Shown here one piece after another: positions 40,070 through 46,558 of a DNA stretch of 64,000 nucleotides. Source of the stretch: Bacillus coahuilensis m4-4. GTDB taxonomy: Bacteria; Bacillota; Bacilli; Bacillales; Bacillaceae_K. The DNA lies in the NCBI RefSeq assembly GCF_000171615.1, contig NZ_ABFU01000060.3, positions 62,001 to 126,000 of the forward strand, written 5' to 3'. The notes beneath the pieces were generated by a model that was not told the DNA's origin, made no database searches, and was given only the letters and a program-made list of their open reading frames with translations. How positions within the stretch are numbered: position 1 is the first letter of the stretch; every line of letters begins with the position of its first letter. The position numbers and the translations under genes were made by a program.

Positions 40070-40228
40070 TTATGCTAAAGGTTTTAATTTTTCACCTCTA
40101 ATGATTGTCACCTCTGGTGGTGCTTCAATAGCTAGCCTTAGTTGATTCTCTTTACTTTTCACTATCTTTACTTTGATTTTTTCATCAATCACTACAAATT
40201 CTCCAACTTTTCTCCCTAGAACTAACAT
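40070..40228 (-). CDS. Small CsrA paralogue, minus strand (csrA3)
   Basis: A 52-codon gene on the opposite strand to its neighbours: MLVLGRKVGEFVVIDEKIKV, then NQLRLAIEAPPEVTIIRGE. It keeps Leu4, Arg6 and Arg44 of the CsrA RNA-binding surface and is full length for a CsrA core. It lacks the C-terminal extension of csrA1, so FliW may not bind it. A perfect AAGGAGG site (ATCAAGGAGGAT) precedes the ATG. It ends next to the hag1 terminator. I found it by translating the gap between the flagellins; it is too short for ordinary ORF cut-offs. Confidence 0.88.
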   Translation of the reverse strand: MLVLGRKVGEFVVIDEKIKVKIVKSKENQLRLAIEAPPEVTIIRGEKLKPLA

Positions 40229-40260
40229 GTGTGCAAAATCCTCCTTGATGTCATAGAAGT

Positions 40261-40289
40261 ATTTTACAGTGAAAAAAATGGAAATACAA
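40261..40289 (-). promoter_or_regulatory. Putative sigma-A promoter of csrA3
   Basis: On the minus strand: TTGTAT (40284-40289), 17 bases, TAAAAT (40261-40266). The leader would be about 25-30 bases. No sigma-D match is present on this strand, so csrA3 could be made independently of the flagellar programme. Confidence 0.55.
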
Positions 40290-40362
40290 TGATTTTTACA
40301 AATATATTACATTTATAGGTGATAAAAGAACTAAAAAATATATAATTTTTCTAAAAAACTAT

Positions 40363-40389
40363 TAAACATTTCTTATTACCTACCGATAT
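40363..40389 (+). promoter_or_regulatory. Sigma-D promoter of the csrA2/hag2 unit
   Basis: TAAA at 40363-40366, 16 bases, CCGATAT at 40383-40389. The predicted RNA start is near 40396. No second sigma-D site exists before hag2, so this is its only visible flagellar promoter. Confidence 0.85.
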
Positions 40390-40396
40390 AAATACC

Positions 40397-40509
40397 ATAA
40401 CAGGAAAATATAACTTTATATGGAATATACACTCAAGGATGAGTTAGTAGACTAGTAGGACCGCGCAGGACGCACGATCCCATACTGGTTTATTAACGCA
40501 TCCTTTTTT
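40397..40509 (+). ncRNA. GGA-rich leader RNA with long GGA-loop hairpin and U-run (candidate CsrA-binding sRNA/attenuator)
   Basis: From the sigma-D start the RNA carries GGA at 40403, 40422, 40437, 40458 and 40468. Positions 40435-40505 fold into a long hairpin. The base AAGGATG pairs with CATCCTT, followed by about 15 further pairs including wobbles. The tip is GCG-CAGGA-CGC, with GGA exposed in a five-base loop. TTTTTT follows at once (40504-40509), so the same hairpin should act as an intrinsic terminator. The product would be an RNA of about 110 bases; read-through yields csrA2 mRNA. I infer CsrA binding from the GGA-in-loop pattern. Confidence 0.65.
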
Positions 40510-40529
40510 CATTATCAAGGAGGATCTAC

Positions 40530-40697
40530 ATGCTAGTACTAGGAAGAAGGCCAGAAGAATATATCGTCATCAACGACAACATCATTGTAAAAGTAATTAA
40601 AAGCGAGGATGGCCACTTACGCTTAGGGATAGAAGCCCCAAGAGAAGTATCCATTGTACGCGGAGAGATTTACGAGAAACAACAGCAACTAAAATAA
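40530..40697 (+). CDS. Small CsrA paralogue between the flagellin genes (csrA2)
   Basis: A 55-codon gene: MLVLGRRPEEYIVINDNIIV, then GHLRLGIEAPREVSIVRGE. The RNA-contacting Leu4, Arg6 and Arg44 are kept. It is closer to csrA3 (shared K-S-x-x-x-x-LRL-x-IEAP block) than to csrA1, and like csrA3 it ends soon after the core fold. The Shine-Dalgarno (TCAAGGAGGATC) is itself a CsrA-type GGA site, so autorepression is plausible. It is flanked on both sides by GGA-loop hairpins that end in U-runs. It is too short for ordinary ORF cut-offs; the CsrA assignment rests on strong motif identity. Confidence 0.9.
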   Translation: MLVLGRRPEEYIVINDNIIVKVIKSEDGHLRLGIEAPREVSIVRGEIYEKQQQLK

Positions 40698-40701
40698 TCA
40701 A

Positions 40702-40779
40702 ACACTCAAGGACGAGTGAACCATTGTGAAAAGAACCTGCAGGACGCATTTTCTTTTCACAACGTTCACTCGTCTTTTT
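40702..40779 (+). ncRNA. Second GGA-loop hairpin with U-run, downstream of csrA2
   Basis: An 11-bp perfect outer stem (GACGAGTGAAC with GTTCACTCGTC, 40711-40774) is followed, after a small internal loop, by a 12-bp perfect stem (TTGTGAAAAGAA with TTCTTTTCACAA). The tip TGC-AGGAC-GCA shows GGA in the loop. TTTTT follows at 40775-40779. It shares ACACTCAAGGAYGAGT and GCAGGACGCA with the hairpin before csrA2, so the two are duplicates of one module. It serves as terminator of csrA2 and, I infer, as a second CsrA-binding element. Confidence 0.65.
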
Positions 40780-40793
40780 AGTTAAAAACAGAA

Positions 40794-40891
40794 TGATTCA
40801 CGCACCCGGGAGTTGAATCACACTGTTCCATTAAAAATCTATTACACAGTGAAAATGGAAGTTCACTCAAAATCCAAGGAGGAAATTAAAA
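40794..40891 (+). promoter_or_regulatory. Structured leader of the second flagellin gene
   Basis: It contains a TGATTCA/TGAATCA hairpin (40794-40820). Two overlapping pairings follow: CACTG (40821) with CAGTG (40846), and TTCCAT (40826) with ATGGAA (40855). They cross, so they are either alternatives or a pseudoknot. The GGA at 40857 and the AAGGAGGA ribosome site (40876-40883) are CsrA-type sites. No promoter is visible, so hag2 must be read through the hairpin at 40702-40779 or use an unrecognised promoter. Confidence 0.5.
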
Positions 40892-42385
40892 ATGATTATC
40901 AATCACAATATTGCGGCTTTGAACACTTATCGTCAGTTAGACAGTGCAAATAATGCTGGTGCAAAATCAATGGAAAAGCTATCATCTGGCCTTCGTATCA
41001 ACCGTGCAGGAGATGACGCAGCTGGTTTAGCAATCTCTGAAAAAATGCGTGGACAGATTCGCGGACTAGACCAAGCGCAACGTAACTCACAAGATGGTAT
41101 CTCTATGATTCAAACAGCTGAAGGTGCTTTGAATGAAACGCATAGTATATTGCAACGTATGCGTGAATTATCAGTGCAATCTGCTAACGACACGCAAACA
41201 GAAGATGACCGTAGTAAGATTCAAGCTGAAGTAGATGAACTTGCAAAAGAAGTAACTAGAATATCAAATGATACAGAATTTAATACCCAGAACCTGATGG
41301 CCGGTGGATTAGATAATACATTCCACATTGGTGCTAATCAAGGGCAGAGTATTAATCTGAAAATTAACGCAATGGATGCAAAAAGTTTAGGTGTTGCTGG
41401 ATTTGAAACAACAGCTACTATCAACTCGTCAAATGTAGGAATCGAAAAGGTTGAAATGGATAGAACAACTGGCACTTCTATGGGGAATGGTACTACTCAG
41501 TCATTTACTGTATCTGATACAGCTGCAAAAACTCAATGGAATGGCGGAGCCACTGGTCTTACTGGAATGACAATTGAAAGTTCAGCCAATAGTTCTAAAT
41601 ATAACGATTATAAATTTGAAGTGAAACAAATTGGAGCAGGAGCTACAACAGCTGCGAGTATCAACGAGAGTAGTAAAACAATTACACTATCCTTAGCGTC
41701 TGACCATGCAACAGCAGTAACAGCAGTAGAAGTTAACGCTGCATTTACTACAGCAGGTATTGGAGACTTAACAGCAGGTTCAACAGATTCATCAGCTGGT
41801 GGTAACTCTGCTCAAGCTGCAGCATCTGCATCACAAGCAGGTTTAGCGAGTGATGAGCTGAAGTTTACGATGAATGGTGAATCTGTAATTGTAAAAGAAG
41901 ATGCCACTAAAGTTGCTTTTAATAGTACAGCAAATAAGGGAGTTACTTTAGTTAAAGATTCAGCAGTAACAACTGCAGCTGGTTTCAGCGGAACAAATTC
42001 TTTTGATGTTTCGGTCTCTTCAAGTTCAGCAGCTGTTTTAAATGCTGATGGTACTGTAAAGGACAAAGCGTTAGCAGCCGTTGGTTTAGATGTTTCAACT
42101 CAATCTAGCGCTAATGAGGCTATTACAAAAATTAATGACGCAATTACAACGGTCTCGGAAGAACGCTCAAAGTTAGGTGCGTATCAAAACCGATTAGAGC
42201 ATACAATAAATAACTTAAGTACATCATCTGAAAACTTAACAGCTGCGGAATCTCGTATCCGTGACGTTGATATGGCGAAGGAAATGATGAATCAAACAAA
42301 AGAATCTATCCTTGCTCAAGCTTCTCAAGCTATGCTTGCAAAAGCAAACCAAGCTCCACAAGGTGTACTTCAATTGCTTCGATAA
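40892..42385 (+). CDS. Flagellin (long form with central insert)
   Basis: The 497-residue flagellin's first 140 and last 100 residues are nearly the same as in the 285-residue flagellin upstream (SSGLRINRAGDDAAGLAISE; ESRIRDVDMAKEMMNQTK; QAPQGVLQLLR). The middle (about 165-400) is an extra Ala/Ser/Thr-rich surface domain. Such inserts form outer D2/D3 domains on the filament. It is a duplicated gene whose ends are likely kept alike by selection or gene conversion. FliW-binding residues at the C-terminus appear conserved. Confidence 0.96.
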   Translation: MIINHNIAALNTYRQLDSANNAGAKSMEKLSSGLRINRAGDDAAGLAISEKMRGQIRGLDQAQRNSQDGISMIQTAEGALNETHSILQRMRELSVQSANDTQTEDDRSKIQAEVDELAKEVTRISNDTEFNTQNLMAGGLDNTFHIGANQGQSINLKINAMDAKSLGVAGFETTATINSSNVGIEKVEMDRTTGTSMGNGTTQSFTVSDTAAKTQWNGGATGLTGMTIESSANSSKYNDYKFEVKQIGAGATTAASINESSKTITLSLASDHATAVTAVEVNAAFTTAGIGDLTAGSTDSSAGGNSAQAAASASQAGLASDELKFTMNGESVIVKEDATKVAFNSTANKGVTLVKDSAVTTAAGFSGTNSFDVSVSSSSAAVLNADGTVKDKALAAVGLDVSTQSSANEAITKINDAITTVSEERSKLGAYQNRLEHTINNLSTSSENLTAAESRIRDVDMAKEMMNQTKESILAQASQAMLAKANQAPQGVLQLLR

Positions 42386-42394
42386 GTTTTTTAG

Positions 42395-42424
42395 AAGAGA
42401 CTGGCATATTCGCTAGTCTCTTTC
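42395..42424 (+). terminator. Terminator of the second flagellin gene
   Basis: AGAGACTGGC pairs with GCTAGTCTCTT around a short AT-rich loop and is followed by TTCTTT. Confidence 0.8.
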
Positions 42425-42469
42425 TTTCTATCTAAAAATAAACTCCCAAAGTTTTCTTCCTACTTCCCC

Positions 42470-42496
42470 TAAACCTCCAACGAAAAAGACCGATAT
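42470..42496 (+). promoter_or_regulatory. Sigma-D promoter of flaG-fliD-fliS-fliT
   Basis: TAAA at 42470-42473, 16 bases, CCGATAT at 42490-42496, 37 bases before the flaG start. Confidence 0.85.
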
Positions 42497-42533
42497 AATT
42501 AGTAGATACTTTCTGATAATGAGGTGAAAGGCC

Positions 42534-42908
42534 TTGATTGAGAAAATTACTATTAATACATCAAGCTTACGTGAAGCGTCTGTTGACCAGACGACCTCAT
42601 CAGCTACTCGTGAAATAGAAGAAATTCTACCAATACGAGATTTATCGAAATACAAAAATGATGACTCTCATTCTCCTCTACTTTCAAAAGAAAAGGCAGA
42701 AAAAACCGTAGACACTTTAAATCAATTTTTAGAGAATACTCAAACGGCGTTGAAATTTCAATTTCATGATAAGCTAGAGGAATATTATGTAACAATCGTT
42801 GATGAAAAAAGCAACGAAGTGGTACGAGAGGTCCCACCAAAAAAACTACTGGATATATATGCAGCCATGGCAGAATTTCTTGGCATTATTGTTGATAAAA
42901 AGATATAG
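42534..42908 (+). CDS. flaG: FlaG family flagellar protein
   Basis: The 124-residue protein has a disordered N-terminus and a C-terminal FlaG domain (LNQFLENTQTALKFQFHDKL, then VVREVPPKKLLDIYAAMAEF and the LGIIVDKKI end). The start is TTG behind GAGGTGAAAGG. FlaG proteins influence filament length in some species. It corresponds to yvyC of B. subtilis, just before fliD. Confidence 0.92.
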   Translation: MIEKITINTSSLREASVDQTTSSATREIEEILPIRDLSKYKNDDSHSPLLSKEKAEKTVDTLNQFLENTQTALKFQFHDKLEEYYVTIVDEKSNEVVREVPPKKLLDIYAAMAEFLGIIVDKKI

Positions 42909-42924
42909 AGTGAGGTGATGGCTC

Positions 42925-44415
42925 ATGAGCACCATGCGTGTAGGTGGTCTTGCATCGGGAATGGATACGGAATCCATCGTAAAGTCCTTGATGGAAGTCG
43001 AGCAAATGAAGGTTGATAAATTAAAACAAAATAAAACGTATTTAGAATGGCAACGTGATGACTATCGAGAAATGAATACGATGCTATTAAACTTTGATCA
43101 AACGATTTTTGATGGGGTGTTCCGTCAATCGACTTTTACTAAAAAGACCGTAGATGTTTCTGATTCTACTGCTCTTTCTGTGAAAAATATTAACTCTACT
43201 TCTGAGTTTACGGGGTCTATCTCTATTGAACAATTAGCCACTGGCTCTCGTCTCGTAGGAGATTCTGGGAGAACCGATATTGATCCGAATACTCTATTAA
43301 ATTCTGCTACTTCTCTTAACCTATCTGGTACTCAAACCATTAGAGTGGCAACTCAAGGAAAGCCGGCTTCTGAAGGAGTAGAGATCTCGTTTGACCCAAC
43401 GAAAGAGTCCTTAAATGATGTTATTAACAAGATCAACTCGAAAACGGGTGTTTCCATGTATTTCGACCAGGCTACTGGGAAGATTGGTGTGTCTGCTGAC
43501 GAGACAGGTGCAGGAAACATATCCCTTGAAGATTCCACAGGTACCCTATTTTCTAGTTTAAACTTAACAGCAGGAAGTACAAATTTACAAACCACTGATG
43601 GAAACAATGCAAGGTTTACGTATAATGGCTTACAGCTAGAAAGAAGTTCCAATACGGTCTCGATTAATGGTGTTGAATTAACGTTGAAGAAAGAGACAAG
43701 TGGTGCAGAGGTCACGTATTCTTCGACCACTGATACAGACTCTATTTTAAAAGAGGTTGTAAAATTTGTTGACGAGTACAACAAACTCATCGAAAAAATG
43801 GGAGACGAAGTAAAGGAACGTCGCAGCAAGGAATACAAGCCCTTAACAGATATGGAACGTGAAGGGTTATCGGAAGATGAAATTAAGAAATGGGAAGAAC
43901 AAGCACGGAAAGGGACACTTTACGGGGATAATAATCTTTCTAGTGCCCTCAATAAAATGCGAGTCGATATTTATTCGTCCGTTCAAGGAAATAGCGGATT
44001 AGCCAGTCTTGCTGAGTTTGGGATTAAAACTTCCAGTAACTATCTTGAGCAAGGAAAGCTGATTATTGATGAAGATAAATTAAGACAAGCCATTTCAGAC
44101 GATCCAAATAAACTCTATGAAACATTTATGGCTGATGGCGTTACTGATGCAGAACAAGGTATTGCCCGTCGTCTTCGTGATACAGTGAAAGATACGATGG
44201 GTGCCATTGAACAAAAAGCTGGTAAGACATCTAGCGGTAACGATTCTTTTACTATCGGGAGAAACTTAAAAAACGTCGATAGACAAATAGACAACTGGGA
44301 GCAACGCTTAATCGATATTGAAGATCGCTATTGGCGTCAATTTACGGCGATGGAAAAAATGATTCAGCAGTCTAATTCTCAATCGTCTTATATCATGTCC
44401 CAATTCTATCAATAA
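42925..44415 (+). CDS. fliD: Flagellar filament cap protein FliD
   Basis: The 496-residue protein has the N-terminal MRVGGLASGMDTESIVKSLM motif and a FliD_C region with paired coiled-coil ends (NLKNVDRQIDNWEQRL, then MEKMIQQSNSQSSYI). It caps the filament tip and folds flagellin subunits as they arrive. It has a GAGGTGATGG ribosome site and a 16-base gap after flaG. Confidence 0.96.
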   Translation: MSTMRVGGLASGMDTESIVKSLMEVEQMKVDKLKQNKTYLEWQRDDYREMNTMLLNFDQTIFDGVFRQSTFTKKTVDVSDSTALSVKNINSTSEFTGSISIEQLATGSRLVGDSGRTDIDPNTLLNSATSLNLSGTQTIRVATQGKPASEGVEISFDPTKESLNDVINKINSKTGVSMYFDQATGKIGVSADETGAGNISLEDSTGTLFSSLNLTAGSTNLQTTDGNNARFTYNGLQLERSSNTVSINGVELTLKKETSGAEVTYSSTTDTDSILKEVVKFVDEYNKLIEKMGDEVKERRSKEYKPLTDMEREGLSEDEIKKWEEQARKGTLYGDNNLSSALNKMRVDIYSSVQGNSGLASLAEFGIKTSSNYLEQGKLIIDEDKLRQAISDDPNKLYETFMADGVTDAEQGIARRLRDTVKDTMGAIEQKAGKTSSGNDSFTIGRNLKNVDRQIDNWEQRLIDIEDRYWRQFTAMEKMIQQSNSQSSYIMSQFYQ

Positions 44416-44439
44416 TTTTCACCAAAAGGAGTGTCCTAA

Positions 44440-44848
44440 GTGGCCATTAAAAATCCATACCAAGCGTATCAAACTAATTCCGTTACCACCGCTTCTCCAG
44501 GTGAGTTAACACTCATGTTATATAACGGCTGCTTGAAATTCCTTCATTTAGGAAAGAAAGCCATTGAAGAAGGTAACGTACAGGAAAAAAATAACAAACA
44601 TTCAAAAAGCACAAAACATTATACAAGAGTTTATGGTGACGTTAAATATGGACGTGCCCATGAGCAAGAACCTACAATTGCTCTATGATTATATGTATCG
44701 CCAATTAATTTCAGCGAATGTAAAGAGTGATAAGGCGATTTTAGAAGAAGTAGAAGAAATGGTTGTAGAGCTCCGTGACACATGGAAGCAAGCGATTCAA
44801 TTAAATCGACAACAACAGCACGGATCTGTTCAAGGTGGACAAGTATAA
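44440..44848 (+). CDS. fliS: Flagellin export chaperone FliS, one frameshift
   Basis: GTG start with AAAAGGAG upstream. The N-terminus (YQAYQTNSVTTASPGELTLM) is the FliS signature. The frame is lost at an A7 run (44585-44591). With one A fewer it continues ITNIQKAQNIIQEFMVTLNM through YRQLISANVKSD to 44848, for about 135 residues (B. subtilis FliS 133). FliS binds flagellin C-termini and prevents early polymerisation. Its loss would abolish motility in an otherwise complete locus, so a sequence error is likely. Confidence 0.92.
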
Positions 44849-45198
44849 TGACTGCTATTAAGGAATGCTTTAGGCTAACCAAGGAGCTATATGAGCTTCT
44901 AAAGATAAGCATCTCCACAGAAGAACGTGATCAAAAGATTGAACGAATAACAGAATTGCTAGCAAAACGGGAGGAGATTCTTCCTAGACTACAAAAGCCA
45001 TCATCCCTAAAAGAAGGGGAGATGGCGAAGCAGATTGTGGCCATGAATACGTTTGTAGATCAAAAATTGAAGGTCCTACAGGGTGAGATTCAGCGTGATC
45101 GAAACAATCTAAAGAAGAAGAAGACAGGTGCGAAAAAATATACGAATCCCTATGAGAATATGCAGTTTGATGGGATGTTTTACGATAAACGAAAATAG
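44848..45198 (+). CDS. fliT: FliT-like flagellar protein
   Basis: The 116-residue helical protein's ATG shares one base with the fliS stop (TAATG), so translation is coupled. A longer in-frame extension upstream lies inside fliS and is not needed. Pattern: ELYELLKISISTEERDQKIE, then a basic end (NNLKKKKTGAKKYTNPY). It occupies the fliT place; FliT is a chaperone of FliD in other systems. Confidence 0.85.
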   Translation: MTAIKECFRLTKELYELLKISISTEERDQKIERITELLAKREEILPRLQKPSSLKEGEMAKQIVAMNTFVDQKLKVLQGEIQRDRNNLKKKKTGAKKYTNPYENMQFDGMFYDKRK

Positions 45199-45206
45199 GT
45201 GATGAT

Positions 45207-45593
45207 GTGGTAATAACAGTATCAGAATTAACTCTTATGCAGCAATTTTATGATTTAGTAGTAACCGTAGAAGATGGGTTCGAATTTGTGGCTCACTCTT
45301 ATGAAGAAGGTGTCTCTACACCTGTAACGGACCGCGTCCTACTTGACATTCTCTCGTCCTTTGAGCAGTTTTCTACTGCTATCCCACAATTAGTGGATCT
45401 AATAGAGGATGATGAGCAGACGACGAATGCACTCTACGCTTTTAACGAAGTTTTGGAGCTTTTAGTGAAGCTTGAAGAAGACACAAAAGGAAAAGAACAG
45501 CGTTTAGCAGAGATCTATGCAAGATTGGCCCCTATGTACATTACCTGGAAACAACAGGTTGAACTTCAGTTAAAACCATACCTTGTTCAGTAA
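45207..45593 (+). CDS. Unrecognised protein at the end of the fliD operon
   Basis: 128 residues, acidic and mostly helical, with no signal peptide or membrane segment. GTG start 8 bases after fliT, with a GTGATGAT-type weak ribosome site. It is followed by a strong terminator, so it is the last gene of the sigma-D operon. I recognise no family. The position suggests an export chaperone or accessory factor of the filament genes, which is inference only. Confidence 0.75.
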   Translation: MVITVSELTLMQQFYDLVVTVEDGFEFVAHSYEEGVSTPVTDRVLLDILSSFEQFSTAIPQLVDLIEDDEQTTNALYAFNEVLELLVKLEEDTKGKEQRLAEIYARLAPMYITWKQQVELQLKPYLVQ

Positions 45594-45621
45594 CTAGCAG
45601 AAAATTTCTGCTAGTTTTTTT
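45592..45621 (+). terminator. Terminator of the fliD operon
   Basis: AACTAGCAG pairs with CTGCTAGTT around AAAATTT and is followed by TTTTT. Confidence 0.88.
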
Positions 45622-45647
45622 GGGTTCTAGAATAAATGTTGAAGTTC

Positions 45648-45688
45648 ATGTTGGGTGAGGGCGAAGTAGGAATTACTTCACCCAACAT
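45648..45688 (+). other. Bulged hairpin with GGA loop in the fliT-hpf gap
   Basis: ATGTTGGGT pairs with ACCCAACAT. Inside, after a GAGGGC bulge, GAAGTA pairs with TACTTC around the loop GGAAT. It has no U-run and lies after a terminator. The rest of the 309-base gap is AT-rich with the hpf promoter region at its end. Confidence 0.55.
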
Positions 45689-45841
45689 TTGACGTTGAAC
45701 CGTTTATTTTTAGTTGATTCACCATCCATTTAGCATACACCCACACATAAAAATCCCTAGTATAATAGTGAATTCGCCAAGACTATCCCCTATTCGACAG
45801 AATTGGACACAAATTTGTCAAATAATTTCGAAAGATTAAGA

Positions 45842-45867
45842 AGGATATTTATGGGTAAGAATAGAAT
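45842..45867 (+). promoter_or_regulatory. Putative sigma-H promoter of hpf
   Basis: AGGATATTT (45842-45850), 13 bases, GAAT (45864-45867) resembles the sigma-H pattern (AGGAWWT, 12-13 bases, GAAT). B. subtilis yvyD/hpf is known to be sigma-H and sigma-B dependent. I see no convincing sigma-B site. Confidence 0.5.
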
Positions 45868-45902
45868 ACTAGTAATAAGCTTTATTTAAAGGAGGAGTTT
45901 AC

Positions 45903-46470
45903 ATGTTAACTTACAACATTCGAGGCGAGAACATTGAGGTAACTCCAGCGATTAGGGAGTACGTAGAGAAGAAAGTGGATAAGCTGAATCGTTACTTTAA
46001 CGAAGATCTTGAGGCCACTACTCACGTCAATTTAAAGGTGTATAACGATAAAACAACTAAAATTGAAATTACGATCCCAATGAACTCGTTAACTCTCCGT
46101 GCCGAAGAGCGACATGAAGATATGTATGCAGGGATTGACTTAATTCTAGATAAGCTAGAGCGTCAGATCCGTAAGCATAAAACAAAAAGTAAATCGTAAG
46201 CATCGTGAAAAAGGGAATCCAAAAGAATTTTTTGCAAACCTACCTGGTGCCACTTCCACAGCGGTATTGGAAGAGGAAGATGAAGACCAATTAGAAGTAG
46301 TACGTACAAAGAAATTCGATTTAAAACCGATGGACAGTGAAGAAGCGATCCTGCAGATGAACATGCTAGGTCACAACTTCTTTATTTATACAGATGCAGA
46401 AAGCAACTCTACTAGCATTGTGTACAAACGACGTGATGGTAAATATGGATTAATCGAGGCAAACCAATAA
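45903..46470 (+). CDS. hpf: Ribosome hibernation promoting factor (long form), one frameshift
   Basis: The first frame gives the N-terminal S30AE domain (YNIRGENIEVTPAIREYVEK, residues 1-98). An A5 run (46184-46188) with one A fewer joins KVNRKHREKGNPKEFF and the C-terminal dimerisation domain (KPMDSEEAILQMNMLGHNFF, then YKRRDGKYGLIE) to 46470. The total is 188 residues (B. subtilis Hpf/YvyD 189). It joins 70S ribosomes into inactive 100S dimers in stationary phase. The near-perfect fit after one base change supports a sequence error. Confidence 0.94.
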
Positions 46471-46482
46471 AATAGGACGTCT

Positions 46483-46514
46483 AAAAGGCTGGTGCTAGCA
46501 CCGGCCTTTTATTC
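46483..46514 (+). terminator. Terminator of hpf
   Basis: AAAAGGCTGGTGCT pairs with AGCACCGGCCTTTT, followed by ATT. Confidence 0.85.
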
Positions 46515-46558
46515 TTGTTAAACTAAAAAGAAAATTCTGAAATAAGGAGAGGGTACAG

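Noticed and set aside
40794-40820. Terminator before the second flagellin
   Set aside because: The TGATTCA hairpin has no T tract after it and a large loop; it is noted only as leader structure.
44585-44591. Programmed slippage at the A7 run in fliS
   Set aside because: Possible in principle, but similar one-base breaks occur at many runs in this window, some as short as three or four bases, which do not support slippage. A sequence error is simpler.
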